DNA of 64,000 nucleotides. Source: Paracentrotus lividus. Taxonomy: Eukaryota > Echinodermata > Echinoidea > Camarodonta > Echinidae. The notes below the pieces were generated by a model, which had not been told where the DNA came from, searched no databases, and saw only the letters and a list, made by a program, of their open reading frames with translations. Both the position numbers and the translations under genes were made by a program. Below, in pieces: positions 24,495-36,300 of this stretch (position 1 is the first letter of the stretch; the number at the start of each line of letters is the position of its first letter). The DNA lies in contig CALNVZ010003426.1 of the NCBI GenBank assembly GCA_940671915.1, positions 46,757,294 through 46,821,293 on the forward strand, given 5' to 3'.

Positions 24495-25150
24495 AACTCT
24501 TGTATAGAAAGGTGGGGAAACGGACCACACGTAACTTCAAGTGGCTTCGCTATGCACGTCACAGATAGAGCAAGAACATAAAAAATGATAATTTCCTTGA
24601 CGAGCTTATTGAAGTTTATAAACAATCGATCAAAATTCTCATCTCTTTCATACTTCCGGCAAAATGAAGCTGAAAAAATATCCGGAAAAGGTCCTTTGCC
24701 CCACTAGTGGGCAAAATTGACTCCTGCAATTTGTTGGCAAAATGGTACCCTATTATGGTACCGTTTTGCCCCGTAAGAAATAATCAACTCCTGGGACTGA
24801 TTTGGTCAAAATTTGTTCAATTGCAAAATAAATGTACTTTGAGTCTCCAGAAGGGATGCGAGCACACCAAATTCTCCCAAGGCGTCAGCCAAATATGTCC
24901 TTTTGCCCCACACCATTGGTCCATTTTTGCCCCAAGGCAAATACCCTACATCAGAGAAGGATCAAACTCGCGTCATTTGAATGGACCCCCCTCTGTAGTA
25001 TTGTATTTTCGTGACATCAGTGGTTAAATTGTGCAGCCTGCCTCATTCTATGACAATACATTTTATAAAAGAAATACTTTGATGTCAAGCTAATGAGAAA
25101 GTTCCGTTTTGCCCCTAGGGTCCGTTTAGCCCCAACCCTTCCCTGATTAG
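24495..25150. mobile_element. Insertion with TTTTGCCCC motifs
   Basis: Unrelated sequence interrupting the TGTGGTA array. The ends are loosely inverted (AGGTGGGGAAACGGACC on the left, and GGTCCGTTTAGCCCCAACCC on the right as its counterpart). Inside, CAAAAT or TTTTGCCCC recurs at least six times. No gene; the open frame at 24,707-25,027 has no family match I know. Confidence 0.45.
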
Positions 25151-25570
25151 CCACTACACACTTTCTGTGTATTGAGATCTTCCTGTGCTATTTGTGTGTA
25201 ATATTAAACGGACCAGTGCAATACACATAACCTTTTCATTTACCACCACGAACTTATATGATTATATTAACACACAACTTCCGGCGTTGATAGATATCCT
25301 GTTGTCATTTCGTGTTCGGATAATTGCGGTACATCAGGATACCACACGAATCTAAAGTATTTACCACAAATTCCTTTGGATAAGATATTCCTTGGTATTT
25401 GTGTGTGTAATTTGTGTACCACAGGAATACCACAGCCACCAATTCTCTTACCACACGACTCTATCGGTAATTACCACACATAATCCTGTAGGTATGACGG
25501 TATTCCTGTTGGTAATGTGTGGTAAAACCATCCACAGGAATACCGCGGACATTTTTGTAAAGGACATACA

Positions 25571-26745
25571 GTTTAAGGTAACTTTGCCCCCCTGGTAAGG
25601 GCCCCATGGTCCCCAGAAATATGCGCAGAGTTCACAACATCAAACTTTTTATCAATTAAAAATGAAAACAAGTAAACTGAATAGTCTTCGTGATAAAAAG
25701 AAAAGAACAAAAAATGCACTTGTGCGAAATTCAAATTTCATTTCAAAATAGCCCACATGGTGATTTAATGCGATGACACGAAACTTGGTGTGTTAAGAAA
25801 ATGAATTCTGCTAGATGTAATTTAAGATCAATTTAATTAGCGCACATAAGTTTAAGGTCAATTTTGCATGGGCCCGGCCCTTTAATTAAGGGGCCCCATG
25901 GGCCCCAGAATATGCGCATGAAGTTACAAACATCAATACCTTTTATTTAAAAAATGAAAACAAGTAAACAAAATCGTTTTTCGTGATAAAAAGAAAAGAA
26001 CAAAAAATGCACTTGTGCGATAAAGTTTTCAATCTTGTTAATTCAAATTTCATTTCAAAATAGCCCAAAAGGTGATTTAATGCGATGACACCAAACTTGG
26101 TGTGTTAAGAAAATGAATTCTGCTAGTTGTAATTTAAGATCAATTTAATTAGCGCCCAGCATAAGTTTAAGGTCAATTTTGCGCCCCCTTTAAGCATGTA
26201 GAAAATGGTTTAAGGGGCCCCATGGGTCCCCAGAATGAAGTTACAAACATCAATACTTTTTATTATAAAAAATGAAAACAAGTAAACTAAATAGTTCTTC
26301 GTGATAAAAAGAAAAGAACAAAAAATGCACTTGTGCGAAATTCAAATTTCATTTCAAAATAGCCCACATGGTGATTTAATGCGATGACACGAAACTTGGT
26401 GTGTTAAGAATATGAATTCTGCTAGATGTAATTTAAGATCAATTTAATTAGCGCACATAAGTTTAAGGTCAATTTTGCATGGGCCCGGCCCTTTAATTAA
26501 GGGGCCCCATGGGCCCCAGAATATGCGCATGAAGTTACAAACATCAATACCTTTTATTATAAAAAATGAAAACAAGTAAGCAAAATCGTTTTTCGTGATA
26601 AAAAGAAAAGAACAAAAAATGCACTTGTGCGATAAAGTTTTCAATTTTGTTAATTTAAATTTCATTTCAAAATAGCCCAAAAGGTGATTTAATGCGATGA
26701 CACCAAACTTGGTGTGTTAAGAAAATAAATTCTGCTAGTTGTATA
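25571..26745. repeat. ~300-bp satellite-like tandem array, four units
   Basis: Units start AGTTTAAGGT at about 25,571, 25,849, 26,163 and 26,459. Units 1 and 3 share a deletion before CAAATTTCATTTC and the ACTTTTTAT variant. Units 2 and 4 share GCATGGGCCCGGCCC and TTAATTAAGGGGCCCC. The array is therefore a duplicated dimer of ~610 bp. The - strand open frames that recur in the copies lack substitution patterns or motifs suggesting protein. Confidence 0.85.
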
Positions 26746-27170
26746 ATTGACATGTGCACTCTTTTTGGGCGCACTTTCAGAAGTTTAGTTTGATAAATGC
26801 CGGGTTCCTCCCATAGAAATCTCAACAACTTGGGAATTCGGGGGACATGTGGTTCCTCCACGTATCTCGTACGTTTGTCACCTAGCTGCCTGACTAAAAT
26901 ATTTGGCTCCGATAGCTTCACCGAATTCCCTGCCCCAAATCGTCTGCTAACTTCAATTTTTAAGCACGTGATATTTCATCTGCATAAAATTGTTTTTATA
27001 ATCTCGTACCGTACGTGCATTTCTATTAGTCACTTTAGTGGAAATAGATCTAGATTTTCTTCTAGAGGATCTAGGCCTAAGAAGTTAGCTGTGGACCGCT
27101 TGAACTCCTCGTCTGTTATACGATTTCAAATCACTTTTTCTCACAGTTTGTAGAGGCAATTACCATCGAA
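26746..27170 (+). promoter_or_regulatory. TPCN2: TPCN2 5' flank / possible 5' UTR splice acceptor
   Basis: The only non-repetitive stretch upstream of the TPCN2 start. CACTTTTTCTCACAG at ~27,132-27,146 resembles a 3' splice site 24 bases before the ATG, which would place an untranslated first exon further upstream. No TATA box or other promoter signal is convincing. The open frame 26,797-27,153 is not supported. Confidence 0.35.
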
Positions 27171-27363
27171 ATGGGAGACTACTACGGGGAATACGAGAGC
27201 GATGAAAACGATGATCAGAAGCAGCCGATCCACCGCAAAATCTACCCGATTTATGGTCGAGGTCGAGAGCGGGAGCGCAGTGACAGCTCGACGTATTTGA
27301 CGGGGTCATCGGGAGGAAGCGCTGCCAGTGCACTCATGAATTTTGACAGCGATTCTCATTGCG
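27171..27363 (+). CDS. TPCN2: TPCN2 exon 1 (start)
   Basis: ATG in GAAATGG context. Codes for an acidic, then Arg- and Ser-rich cytosolic N-terminus (MGDYYGEYESDENDD, then YGRGRERERSDSS), ending at SHC plus one base (TGCG|GTAGAT, phase 1). The continuation past the donor ends in a stop 12 bases later, so splicing is needed. Residues 1-64. Confidence 0.8.
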
Positions 27364-30300
27364 GTAGATCTCTATAAACAACCTTCTGCTAAACTAGTAT
27401 TTAATAATAATGTCTTAATGAATAATGTTATGTAAACTTTAAAATGATGATAATAGCAATAAGATGTTGTTCCGAGCGGTTAAATGTAACAAGAGAATTT
27501 AGCATGAAAAATTAAACATGAATCAATGACAATGTCAATGAAAATAGAATCCTTTTCATGATTTCCATTGAACGCTAATGTTATATGAAAGAAATATGAA
27601 GTAAGGCTTAAATAGACCTTAGAGCAGTTGGATCTAGACCCCTATGCTTCTTTTATATTCATGACTTCATTTACATCACTCGGGGAAATAGTATGACTCA
27701 CTTCTGCACATGTACGCCACTACAAAATGGCTACCTGTAAACAGCACAGCGCTCCATAACGTTTTTTTTAATGCAAAACTAGCAGTCAAATTTGTTACAC
27801 ACAGATGTGATGCTGCAGTTTTCGAAGACTTAAACTGAAATTTGTCACATTACAATTGTGAAATAGACCCGTGCACATAATAATAAATTTTTACTCATTA
27901 CTAATTAGAATCTTGATACTTTTTTCATATCATCTGGCGATGAATCATGGAAATGAAATAGCTAGATCTAAGTTAGGGCCTAGTGGAACTAGATCTATTT
28001 TTTGCAAAAACAAGAAACCACTTTTGAATTAAGTTTTTTTTTTTCCACAAATTTCTTTTGATAAAGTAATTTTAGAATAAGTTTTATTTTTATGTTACAA
28101 TTTATTTGGATCTGGACGCTTTGATGTACAAACGCCTGGTGTGGCTATCCCGTACATTTTTGGCAGCAATGCATGATGTCGGATGCATACCTTACTCAGA
28201 CTTAAGGTTTTCTATTAGTGTTTTGAATGTGATGATTTTAGGGGCCTCCTTTAAGCTACAAATAGGCCATATCTATAACTTGTAGAACTACAAAAAAATG
28301 TAGACCCAAAATGAACCGATCTTTCTGGGGGTGGTTTCACAAAACCATGGACAAACTTTAGTCATTTCCTTTTTTTTTTCTTTTTTTTTAAAAGATGAGG
28401 TCAAACTCGGATTTAAAAATGCCTTTTTAGTTTAGTTTTTAACAATTTGGAGGAATACAACAAGAAAGGCGAAAAATAATCTGAATTCATTTATTTTTTT
28501 TTTCATTATATCACCAAGCACTGTTTGCTTGTAAGCTTTGTATTTTTGCTGAAATGAGGGCAAGTTCAGTTATAGGTTAAAAAATGCGAGATTCATCTAG
28601 TTTTTTCTAAAATATTGTCAATTTCAAGTTTTTAAAATATTGTCAATTTCAGTCTTAAAGAACAATTGTCAGATTTCATATAAACCCCTCAAAAAATGTC
28701 TTGCAATTCAACTTTGAGCCCTCATATCTTTTTATTTGATTGTTTATGATGGTTAAATTTGTTCATTGAAAGTTGATTTATCCTTGTCATTGATACCCAT
28801 TTGTGATTATTTATCTTGAATGCACATACTCGCAACTCGAATGAAAGCAGAAAGAAAGCCAATGAAGCTATTGCTTACATCGAGTTCTTAACTGTATAAA
28901 AGTTTGGTCTTTTGTTGTTTGTGCTTAGGTCAACATGTTGGACTCTTGTGAATGTCAATAATGTTCAGATAATGTATTTTTTGTAATTTGTTTAAAAGAA
29001 CTGTTTAATAACCAGCGATGGTTTGAGCATACTTGTTATGTTACATACAGGTATTGCAAGTTCCAGCATAAAATCGCTACTACTCTTTTTCATCATCTCC
29101 AACAAACAAGCAAAACAATTTCTTTTTTTGTCCATTCAGCACACATCGTTCTCTGTTCTTGAACCTATTTATCCTCTTTCACTCCCTCCCTCTGTCTCTA
29201 AAAATAAAAAAACAACATGCTTCGGCCTTCCTCACATTTATAAGCGCGCACCTAGCTTATCAAAACGACTACTCATGAAAATAAGCACTCGCAACAAAAG
29301 CTTGGCAAGCCATTCTATTCCAAACAATAATTGAAAACATTAGGATAATGCTACCCATTTAATATACTCAATAAATCGCCTTTCAACAATAGCATATTGC
29401 AACTTTCCACTTCACTTTGATTTGTATTCGGAATCTTGCACATGCACGACACCTTTACAAATGGGATATCAGTGAAAGAGAATAAATAACTTCCATGGTA
29501 TAAAATTAATGAATTATAGACTATTAACAAAAAAGATACGAGGACTCAAAGTTGAATTGCAAGACATTTTTTGAGGGGTTTATATGCTTTATTGTCTCTT
29601 TTAAGATCTAGAGTGCTTCTGCAGGGTATGGTGTAAACTCGTGGAAGATGAGGTCAAATTCAGTTTAAAGTCTTTGAAAAAAAAGGGGGAAAAAATCTGA
29701 TATTTGTCTCTGTTTAGATCCTAGAGCATACTCCAGGCTGCTGAGATCTCTGTGGAAGTTGAGATCAAATTTGATTTTTAAAAAAGTCTTTGAAAGAAAG
29801 AAATTCATCTGATTTTATATTTTAATTTCTGTCTGCTTTTAATAGATCCTAGGGCCCTTCTTCAGGCTGTGGTGTTTGTTGAAGATGCTGTCAAGTTTAG
29901 GAGCATCAAACACAAGATAGATCTGTTCTCTCTGTGGTACTACAGGGTCTACTACTCCAGGCCAATTCAATGGTATGTAACACTCATTATTATTATTATA
30001 ATTATTTTGATTATTATAAAGTAATGTAACCCTATCAGTGTGAAGCACTGTTCTCCTAGTGGGCCCTGTACATGTATGATAAAGAGAGAAACAAATTGAA
30101 TTGAATTGAATTGAAAAGGTTTTATTAATAATCGAACATAGCAGCCCAAAGGCTGAATTGCATTCAATGTACAAAGTAAAACAAACAAAATATTTTAACA
30201 AAACATGATACATAAATTATTCATATTCAAACTAAGACTGAGAAATTAAGAAATCATAGGTCTGTAAAACGATGTTGTTATTAAACAGAAGAAAATAAGA

Positions 30301-33300
30301 TAGCATGATAATGTTCCAGATGCAGGCGAACACAGCACCGACACGCTCATTCACACACTTGCACACTCTCGTGTGAAACATAGCCTCGAGTCGAGGCTCG
30401 CTAACTCCTCAAAACCGTAAAGGGCTGTATTAATGAAAATAAAGCAAACATGTATAATCTTCTTCTTCCAATAAGGTACAGTCCACCGCTGGTGTATTAT
30501 CGTACCTTAAATTGTTGGCGTCATTAAGATATGCAAGAAATAGGGAATTATAATCTAGGCATACAGCATTGAAATTGAGTTTGAGTATTTATTGTCAATA
30601 CATAGTTAGATTTACTCCCCCAAAATGGTAAAAATTTACAAATGGCCTCACAAAAATACATATCATAATAAATCTAATTTAGAGTAGACTACTAATAATA
30701 ATAGGGATTTAAGTGACATTATTATTTTGGTCATGAGATTCAAATGAAATGTGGAAAATATTGTCTTAACCCGTTGAGAGCGGGAACCGGGTATACCCGG
30801 GTCCCGTCTAACACACTCATGGACGGGAACCGGGTATACTCGGTTCCCTAATGATCACATCTTTATCACCAAATACCCCCTAAAATTCACCTTTTGCACT
30901 ATTTTTGTTGAATTTTTGCTGTACGCAGTAGTTAATTTATGAAAAGAGCGATATGTTCTAGTGAAAAACATGTCATAACTAGTTGATATATTTAATAAAT
31001 AAGCTTTTTAAATAGATATATTTCTCAGGCACTCAACAAGAATTGCGTCAACCAGTGTATATAAGTTACCATCAGCGATTTTTAGCTTTTTCAGTTTCGC
31101 TGATCCTCTTTTGTACTTCTTTTATTGTTAGCCCATGGCAATTCAATGGATCAGCGCAAGGTGTGAGCGATTTTCTAACATGGGTGCGCGCACACAAAAA
31201 CCCGGATGTATCTGGAGATATGAAGAAGTATTGATCGGTGACTGTGGCTTAGCCGAGAAGAAAACTATTCTTTAAAATTAGAGAACGGGTCGATATTTTG
31301 AAAAGCTTGACTTGTACTTTCTATTCATAGATGTTTAACCCCACCAGAACTGTGATAATAATAGAAGATAAAGATTAATTAGTTAACATTAACAAACTTC
31401 CCCCTATTTCTTTTTATGAACAATGTAAATGAGTAAAATACAAATGGAAGATAAGGGTATGAAACAAGTAACAAAGTCATAAACAATGGATTCAAACTGC
31501 ATGCAAAGAAAGGGTTTAACAAGAACAATAAAACACAGAAAATATAAAAGTCATCCTCTCAATAAGGTCCATAGATTGTTATTTAAAGTTCAGTTTATGA
31601 TATAATCTTCGTCTCAATAAAGTCCATAGTCTTTCATTTCTTAAGCTTTGCAATCAGTCACGGGAATCTCTTGGAAGTTGACCATCGTGCAATAACTCAA
31701 GAAGTCCTCCACTGTCGACACGCACCGCTTGGTAAGGCGTTGGCAGTTGAAGTTCGCTAGGGAGCCATCAATGGCTGCACATCTCCAGTTTGTTAGATTC
31801 GTTGTTCTCTGCAATGTTGATTCTGAGTCTTTTCTCATGTACTGCTTGGTTGAGTGAATGCTTTGTGCAGAGACTTATTGCTTATGGACTCTGATGGTAT
31901 CTTACTGCCACCAAGTTATTTGCTGTCACCTCTGTGATCAAAGTTCCAAGATAAACAGCTTCATCAAGAGCATCTTGCAATGGCCAAAGTCTCAGCTGCC
32001 AGTGTACTCGAAACCTTTCGCTTGATTTTGTTGGATGCCAGAGAAGTGGGCAGCTCTGTCCATTCACCAGCAGTAAAGATGACATTGCCCTGGGCACTGG
32101 ATACTCCATCTGGAAATTTCCCCATGATGCGATCACAAAATACTTGAGTTCCCACTTTGCAGGTGTTCCAAGATTGGAAAGAGCAACCTCCTTTGCTCTT
32201 CTTGGCAGAACGAACAGCCTTGTTCGCTTTCAAGAGCTGGTCTACCAGTAGGATGAATTGCGAGACATATTCAGTTCCAAAGCATCATAACTGAAGATCA
32301 GGTCTAGTTTGAGTGGCAATCCAGTCAATTGACCAGCTGTTAGCTCTGAGTTGCTCAATTTCTTTCTTGTTCAAGGAATTGACCTCTCAGACTTCCTCTT
32401 CTGAGTAATGGGGATTTCCTTCATCTCGTTCTCATATGTTCTTGTTGGACTCTAATTCCCTTTTCCTCCTGCAAGATTTCCAATCAACAATATTGGAAAT
32501 TATTGGCTTGTCTCTTGCCAACTTTGTACTTCTCAGAAGAGGGGATCAATGACTTGCTTCTGAAAACCATCTGTACCAGCAAATAGGAATCATCTACATG
32601 CATAACGAATACTCCTTCCATCTTGCCAGAGCAGTACCAAAAGAACAGCTTTGTCTACTGGGATTGTTGCAGCCTAATCTCAAAGATCATCCTGACACTG
32701 GATACCAATTGCGTGATGCATCTCCTAGTCCATGGCTGTCTTGTTCAATTTCCAGAGTATGCCATCTTGTCTTGCTCATCAGGGGCAGAAGGAAGATATC
32801 TCTCTGATGTTCTTGCCCTGGAAGAACGCTGCCTTGATGTCAATGCTCTTCGCATGCCAGGCCTCACTAGCTGCTATTGCTATGACAGTTCCTCAGGGTT
32901 GATTTTGCAGCTGTTGTGAATCTGAAGGAACTTTTCTTCTTCTTCAAAACCCCTACAACGAGCCTTGCTTTTACTTTCTTCTGACCCACCTGTAGCTTCT
33001 TTTCACAGACGACCAACGTGTTGATAATGGTGTTTGCCCTTTGTCAGGCACTTCATTGTATACCCTCAAGTCATTCCAATTTTGCAGCTCCCTTTGTTAG
33101 CTTACGAAACTTCGGCATATCATGACGACTAAGGGAATGAAGACTACACAGGCTTCTTCAACATCATTCACTAGCTGGTGGTTTTCCTCATTCTGGCTCT
33201 CCTGCTCTGTATCAATTGGATTTCTCAACACCTCAAAGGGAATTTGATTTAGGTAAACTCCCAATTTCTGGTTGTCATCTTCATTCATAATATTCACATA

Positions 33301-36300
33301 GTATTTGTTTTTCCTGATGCCTTTCCTCCTTTACTTAGTAACACGAGCAGTGATTCATTCATCATTCTCTGCGGTCTTGTACTTGATCCTTGTATTCACA
33401 GGAGGAATTTCAATGGGATTGTTTGGTCTTGGTACTGCCCTCTCATCTTGACCAGTCTGGGAAACTGTACATGTGGGTGCATCTATATCCTCATCACAAA
33501 CTACCTCCTTGTTGGGTGGATGACACTCAGATATCTTGTCATTTCCAGAACTTTCTTTAGCCTGAAATTGATGATCCCACTTTATTCTCTTTATCTTCTC
33601 CCTGTTCAGGATTGGGTAATTTGCGTGATGAACAGTTCACACTACCCTATCAAGATGCCACTCGTACAATTTTACTGCCATGTCTGATGAAGACAATTTA
33701 CCATCTTGACCGATAACTTTGCCAGGTCCACGACCATCTGTTACTGTCGTCACGTTTGTAGAACACAGACTCACCAGATTGCAGGGGACTTCTGCAACTC
33801 TGACATTGTGTCGTAAAGCCCTGCGATCGTTCAGAAGCTTCTGCTTGTGTATATCCCCTTCTAGCAGCTGAAGAGCATTCAAGTGCTTTGAGACTGTTTC
33901 ACTAGTCTGTGCATCTTCCAGAGCAGGTGATGGTTAACCATGACTGAAGGGAGATTAGGATTCGTGCCCAGTACAAGTTGGATAGGACTGTAACCATTGT
34001 GATTCTGCATACTGTTCTTGGCATTCAACAGCCCAAGCTAGTGAAACCTCTGCACTCATGTGAGGGTCATCTCCAACATCTTCTGCACGCATACATCAAT
34101 TACATGATGGTTTCTCTCACAAATACCATTCGACCATGGTGAGTATGCTGCAGTAGAGCATACTTCAACGTTGAACTGTTCAGGACAAGCTCTCTGTACT
34201 CCTCGTTATCGAACTCTCCCATTGTCAACCAAAAACTTCTTGGTGACCCAAATCCAGAGGCAATCCATTCTGTTGCCACTGTCAACGATCACTTTCGGTG
34301 TCTTTCTCCTAATGACCTTGCTTTTACTGAACCTTGTGAAGAAGGTCTATGAAATGCAAGAAATATATGTCTCCAAACTTGGTCAATATCCATTGCGATG
34401 ACATCATTGAACTGCCTAGCCATTGGCATTGCTACTGCTGGCGAGCAGGCGTTTTTCTGTACCTAAGCACACATCACAAGGCTTTACTTGTTTCATCAAT
34501 AAGAGTCATGATTCTTTATCCAGCTTTTCTTTCATCAGTGCATCTTTCACAATAGCCTTCAAACTTCTTGCTGAGGGATGTGCAAACTGACGATGAAGCT
34601 TGACAATCATCTTCTTTTTCTCTTCAGGTGACTTGTTCTCAATGACCATGTTCACCTTCTCAGGTGAAGTTCACATGCCTTTAGTGGTAGGTAGTAATGA
34701 CCAGAGGATGTTGTATCAAGATCAAGATTCTTCCCATTCACCTCAAGGGTATCTTCTGTCAAGTTCAGCTTGAATCCAAGACGCTTCATGTCTGGTTTGC
34801 TCAGTAGGAGAGGAATGTCACTGTCACACAACATCTGTAACACTAACCGTCTCTTGACAGCAATCATGCAAGGAAACTCCATCGTTCATCCGATTTTACC
34901 ATCTTTTCACCGCCATTTAACTTTGTGTCACTGGGTGTGAAGCTTGATCTTTTGTCGTTCAGCAGGTGTGAGAGATGCCAGATACATATCTTTCAAGCTC
35001 GTCCAGTTACAGTCTTTGTACAAGCACTGTCCAGGATAGCTGCATGGGCTGCTCTGTCATAAGGACCTGCTTGTCTTCATTGGAATAATCCTGTTATTTG
35101 AATGCTTCCTCATCTGTCTTCAAATTATGTCCTTTCTTTGTGGCATTCTCATGTGGACAGTCTTTCCGAAAGTGCATGTTTGAGTACACACACATGACAT
35201 CTTAGGTAGTTCCCTTCAACTGTCCTCTAGGGTTTCTGTACCAGCACCTTCTTCCTTTTGGGGCTGACCTACTCTCTCATTTTGATACTGGCCGAAGTCA
35301 TTTCTCTTCCTCCAATTGAAGTTACTTCTACCGCGAGCAGCACCAAACCTCGATGATGAAACTCGTCTTCCACCTCGGGCACGATACCCATCTGAATACC
35401 CTCTTCCACGAGCATAATATGCTTCTTCTGATTCTGGGTAATTACTCTGATTCTGTGTGGAATGCTTCCTCTTTGACACTGGTCTTCTGAGATATAGCTT
35501 GTTCACCGAAGAACTTTCTAAGTGCCTTCTTCATCTGCTCATAACATATCTTCCTTCGAATAATCTACTGCTGTCAGAACTATTGTTTATCCTTCTTCTC
35601 AATGCAGCACAGTCTAGTAGCTGCATAGCCAAGACAACTCAGGGAGATCAACTTTCTCTTTCTTTAACTCCTTGACTTTTCGTTCATATTCATTCATGAA
35701 GTCTTCCATGCTTTCATTCTCTTTCTTTTGCAGGTTCTTGTATGAGCACCAGACATCACAGACCATGCTTAGGTCATCCTTCTTGTACCATTTGTCGAGG
35801 ATTTGAATATCTGCTCTACAGCATCATCTCCTTCAATCTGGATTTCTCCATTCTGCATTGCCAATCTGACTTTTTCATTTACAACCTTTCTCTGTAGGCA
35901 AAACACTGTACAAAAGGAAACCCATTCTCTTTTCTCCGCTTGGAGAACTTTGTCCAAAGGGTGACATCAAACCTCCAGTTTTCGTATGTCGTAGTTTCCA
36001 TCTTCCACACTGGTGGGGCCATCATAGCTTCTTTCTTTTCAGCCATAGTTACTGTTCTCTATTCTACTTTCCTAGACAAATTCTTTTCTTGAACTGCTCT
36101 GCTACCATGAAAGGCTTTGACTTGTACTTTCTATTCATAGATGTTTAACCCCACCAGAACTGTGATAATAATAGAAGATAAAGATTAATTAGTTAACATT
36201 AACATATTTAACCTAAATGACTAACAATATCTAACCCCCAATTAGTACATCAAAAGAAGAGGATATACGGCTTAGTTTAAAATTTGTAAGAAATGAAAAG

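Larger units (their letters stand above)
21421..25563. mobile_element. TTACCACA/TGTGGTAA element with inverted ends (putative new family)
   Basis: The block begins CCTTACAAAAATGTCC (21,422-21,437) and ends with the near-perfect complement GGACATTTTTGTAA-AGG (25,547-25,563). The flanking ~300-bp repeat is continuous if the block is removed. Inside are a 46-bp minisatellite, dispersed TGTGGTA/TACCACA units, a four-monomer higher-order repeat, CA microsatellites and two nested insertions. I see no coding frame with family motifs; open frames are translations of the repeats. It behaves like a non-autonomous TIR element; its transposase source is unknown. Confidence 0.6.
31299..36205 (-). mobile_element. 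Ty1/copia LTR retrotransposon, near full length
   Basis: 4.9 kb inside TPCN2 intron 2, antisense to the gene. Two ~97-bp LTRs (TG...CA ends) are bounded by a 5-bp target duplication, TATTT at 31,294-31,298 and 36,206-36,210. The primer-binding site matches initiator-Met tRNA and a polypurine tract precedes the 3' LTR. Domain order on the - strand is gag, protease, integrase, reverse transcriptase, RNase H, which defines the copia superfamily. All frames are interrupted by indels, so it is not functional as written. The LTRs differ by only one substitution and two single-base indels. Confidence 0.92.

Noticed and set aside
26444-26680. Open frame MGYFEMKF... repeated in the satellite units and at 21,139-21,330
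   Set aside because: Recurs only because the DNA repeat recurs; lengths vary and indels between units are not in threes.
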